From contig NZ_VYSA01000001.1 of assembly GCF_008710745.1 (NCBI RefSeq), forward strand, positions 372,001-436,000: DNA of 64,000 nucleotides, given 5' to 3'. Within the stretch, counting starts at the first letter, position 1. The number at the start of each line of letters is the position of its first letter. The DNA is from Microbacterium rhizomatis. Its GTDB lineage: Bacteria > Actinomycetota > Actinomycetes > Actinomycetales > Microbacteriaceae. Below are positions 63,053 through 64,000 of this stretch, one piece after another. The position numbers were made by a program, and so were the translations under genes. The notes below the pieces were generated by a model. That model did no database searches. It had not been told where the DNA came from and was given only the letters and a program-made list of their open reading frames with translations.

Positions 63053-63438
63053 GCGAATGGGTCGGCTGGACGGTCGCGTCGCTGCGGTTCGCCGCAGCGC
63101 CGAGGAACGTCCGGGCTCCGCAGGGCAGGGCGGTGGGTAACACCCACCCGGAGTGATCCGCGAGACAGTGCCACAGAAAACAGACCGCCGGGGAACCTCG
63201 CATGTCGAGGGACCGCGGTAAGGGTGAAACGGCGGTGTAAGAGACCACCGGGGTCGTGGTGACACGACCCGCAAGGTAAACCTCGCCCGGAGCAAGGCCA
63301 GACAGAGGATGTTGACGCGGCTCGCCGAGTCCTCGGGTAGGCCGCTGGAGCGGCACGGCAACGTGTCGCCGAGAGAGATGACCGTCCACGGGGCTCACGC
63401 CCCCGGACAGAACCCGGCGTACAGGCCGGCCCATTCGC
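63053..63438 (+). ncRNA. rnpB: RNase P RNA (bacterial type A)
   Basis: The catalytic RNA that matures tRNA 5' ends. The 5' segment GCGAATGGGTCGGC (63053-63066) pairs with the 3' segment GCCGGCCCATTCGC (63425-63438), forming P1. The conserved GAGGAACGTCCGGGCTCC lies near 63100-63117, and the 3' conserved ACAGAACCCGGCGTACAG is near 63408-63424. Length about 386 bases is normal. The ends are set by the closing stem and may differ by a few bases. Protein frames crossing this region are not genes. Confidence 0.96.
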
Positions 63439-63442
63439 CCTC

Positions 63443-64000
63443 TCAGCCGGCGGCGCTGTCCGGCTCCGCCTCAAGAGGTGTCTCGGCCTGCGCGAGCTCG
63501 GGAGCATCCGTCACGAGCGCGAGCGCGGCCGCACCGATGATGCCGGCGTTGTTGCGATGGACCGCCGGAACGATGGGCGTACGCAGATCCAGCAGGTGCA
63601 GAAACTGGTCGGCGTGCTTCGAGACTCCGCCGCCGACCACGAAGAGGTCCGGGCTGAACAGGAACTCGATGTACGAGTAGTACCACTGCAGCCGCTCAGC
63701 CCACTGCTCCCAGCTGAGCTCGTCCCGTTCCATCGCCGAGTACGCCGCGAATGCCTCGGCATCCTTGCCGTGCTTGGCGCGCTGCACGTGACCGAGTTCG
63801 GAATTGGGGACGAGCACGCCGTTGTAGAGCAGCGCCGATCCGATACCGGTTCCCAGCGTCGTGAGGATGGTGAGACCCGCCTGACCCTTCGCGGCGCCGT
63901 AGCGCACTTCGGCGATCCCCGCGACATCCGCATCGTTTGCGAAGTGGATGTCGCGGCCCAGCCCATCCTCGAAGAACTTCTCGGCCTCGAACCCGATCCA
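63443..64000 (-). CDS. ppgK: Polyphosphate glucokinase, C-terminal part (runs off the window)
   Basis: 186 codons of a ROK-family sugar kinase, open at the window edge. It transfers phosphate from polyphosphate (or ATP) to glucose. FANDADVAGIAE holds the catalytic region and TTLGTGIGSALL is the glycine-rich phosphate loop. WYYSYIEFLFSPDLFVVGGGVSKHADQFLHLL is typical of PpgK. The last about 20 residues are Glu/Ala-rich and variable. The stop is 4 bp from the end of the convergent rnpB gene. Confidence 0.92.
   Translation of the reverse strand, partial: WIGFEAEKFFEDGLGRDIHFANDADVAGIAEVRYGAAKGQAGLTILTTLGTGIGSALLYNGVLVPNSELGHVQRAKHGKDAEAFAAYSAMERDELSWEQWAERLQWYYSYIEFLFSPDLFVVGGGVSKHADQFLHLLDLRTPIVPAVHRNNAGIIGAAALALVTDAPELAQAETPLEAEPDSAAG

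Noticed and set aside
63053..63438. Open reading frames across the RNase P RNA
   Set aside because: The RNA's conserved segments and closing stem explain the sequence, and these frames have no protein features.

Overview
The window is high-G+C actinobacterial chromosome and most resembles Microbacteriaceae (Microbacterium or a close relative). This is inferred from gene content, gene order and protein sequences, not from a database search. Supporting points are the hrcA-dnaJ-rsmE-phoH-ybeY-era block, the leuA/recO/uppS and dusB-dgt-dnaG blocks, the aceE-fasR-fabD-fabH-acpP-fabF lipid cluster, frequent GTG starts, and many genes that begin only 5-9 bases after a TANNNT-type -10 box, as leaderless mRNAs do.

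Layout. 1-6000: end of a probable holA, convergent rpsT with a triplicated 20-bp 3' end, an alpha/beta hydrolase, a large secreted nuclease followed by a truncated copy of the hydrolase start, and an A+T-richer exported protein of unknown function. 6000-11100: lepA, a lipoprotein that looks like a catalytically dead serine beta-lactamase/DD-peptidase relative, a DUF1990 gene and hemW. 11100-18400: CIRCE-controlled hrcA-dnaJ, then rsmE, a HIT protein, phoH, ybeY, a CBS-domain membrane protein and era. 18400-25400: an accessory stretch on the minus strand between era and leuA, with an amidohydrolase-MFS pair and a CHAT-protease/alpha-beta-hydrolase pair. 25500-30500: leuA with a leader peptide and competing hairpins, a TRIC/UPF0126 channel-like protein, recO, uppS, a DsbA-family oxidoreductase. 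30500-41500: glutathione peroxidase, a DrrAB-type exporter facing a large AfsR-like STAND regulator, dusB-dgt-dnaG, and an orphan ABC ATPase. 41500-46500: tRNA-Asn, def, a DMT-type transporter, tRNA-Met with a DUF262/DUF1524 (GmrSD-like) gene directly against it, and a probable Fe(II)/2-oxoglutarate oxygenase. 46500-50500: MacB-like ABC exporter divergent from a NarL-type two-component system. 50600-59000: DUF3145 gene and the fatty-acid synthesis/pyruvate dehydrogenase cluster. 59000-64000: tRNA-Val abutting a zinc-ribbon gene, RNase HI and a family-A DNA polymerase-like gene, an LPXTG surface protein, the RNase P RNA, and the end of a polyphosphate glucokinase.

How the genes work together. 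The housekeeping blocks cover ribosome maturation and protein quality control (lepA, hrcA, dnaJ, rsmE, ybeY, era), tRNA modification and replication priming (dusB, dgt, dnaG), leucine synthesis, and cell-envelope precursors (uppS). AceE makes acetyl-CoA next to the FAS-II genes that consume it, with the probable regulator FasR between them. The most interesting candidate for an undescribed system is the CHAT protease with its alpha/beta hydrolase partner. Both proteins carry repeated short LLGG/LLGD motifs, which suggests, but does not show, that the protease processes itself and its partner. The GmrSD-like gene beside tRNA-Met is a second, possibly decayed, defence gene.
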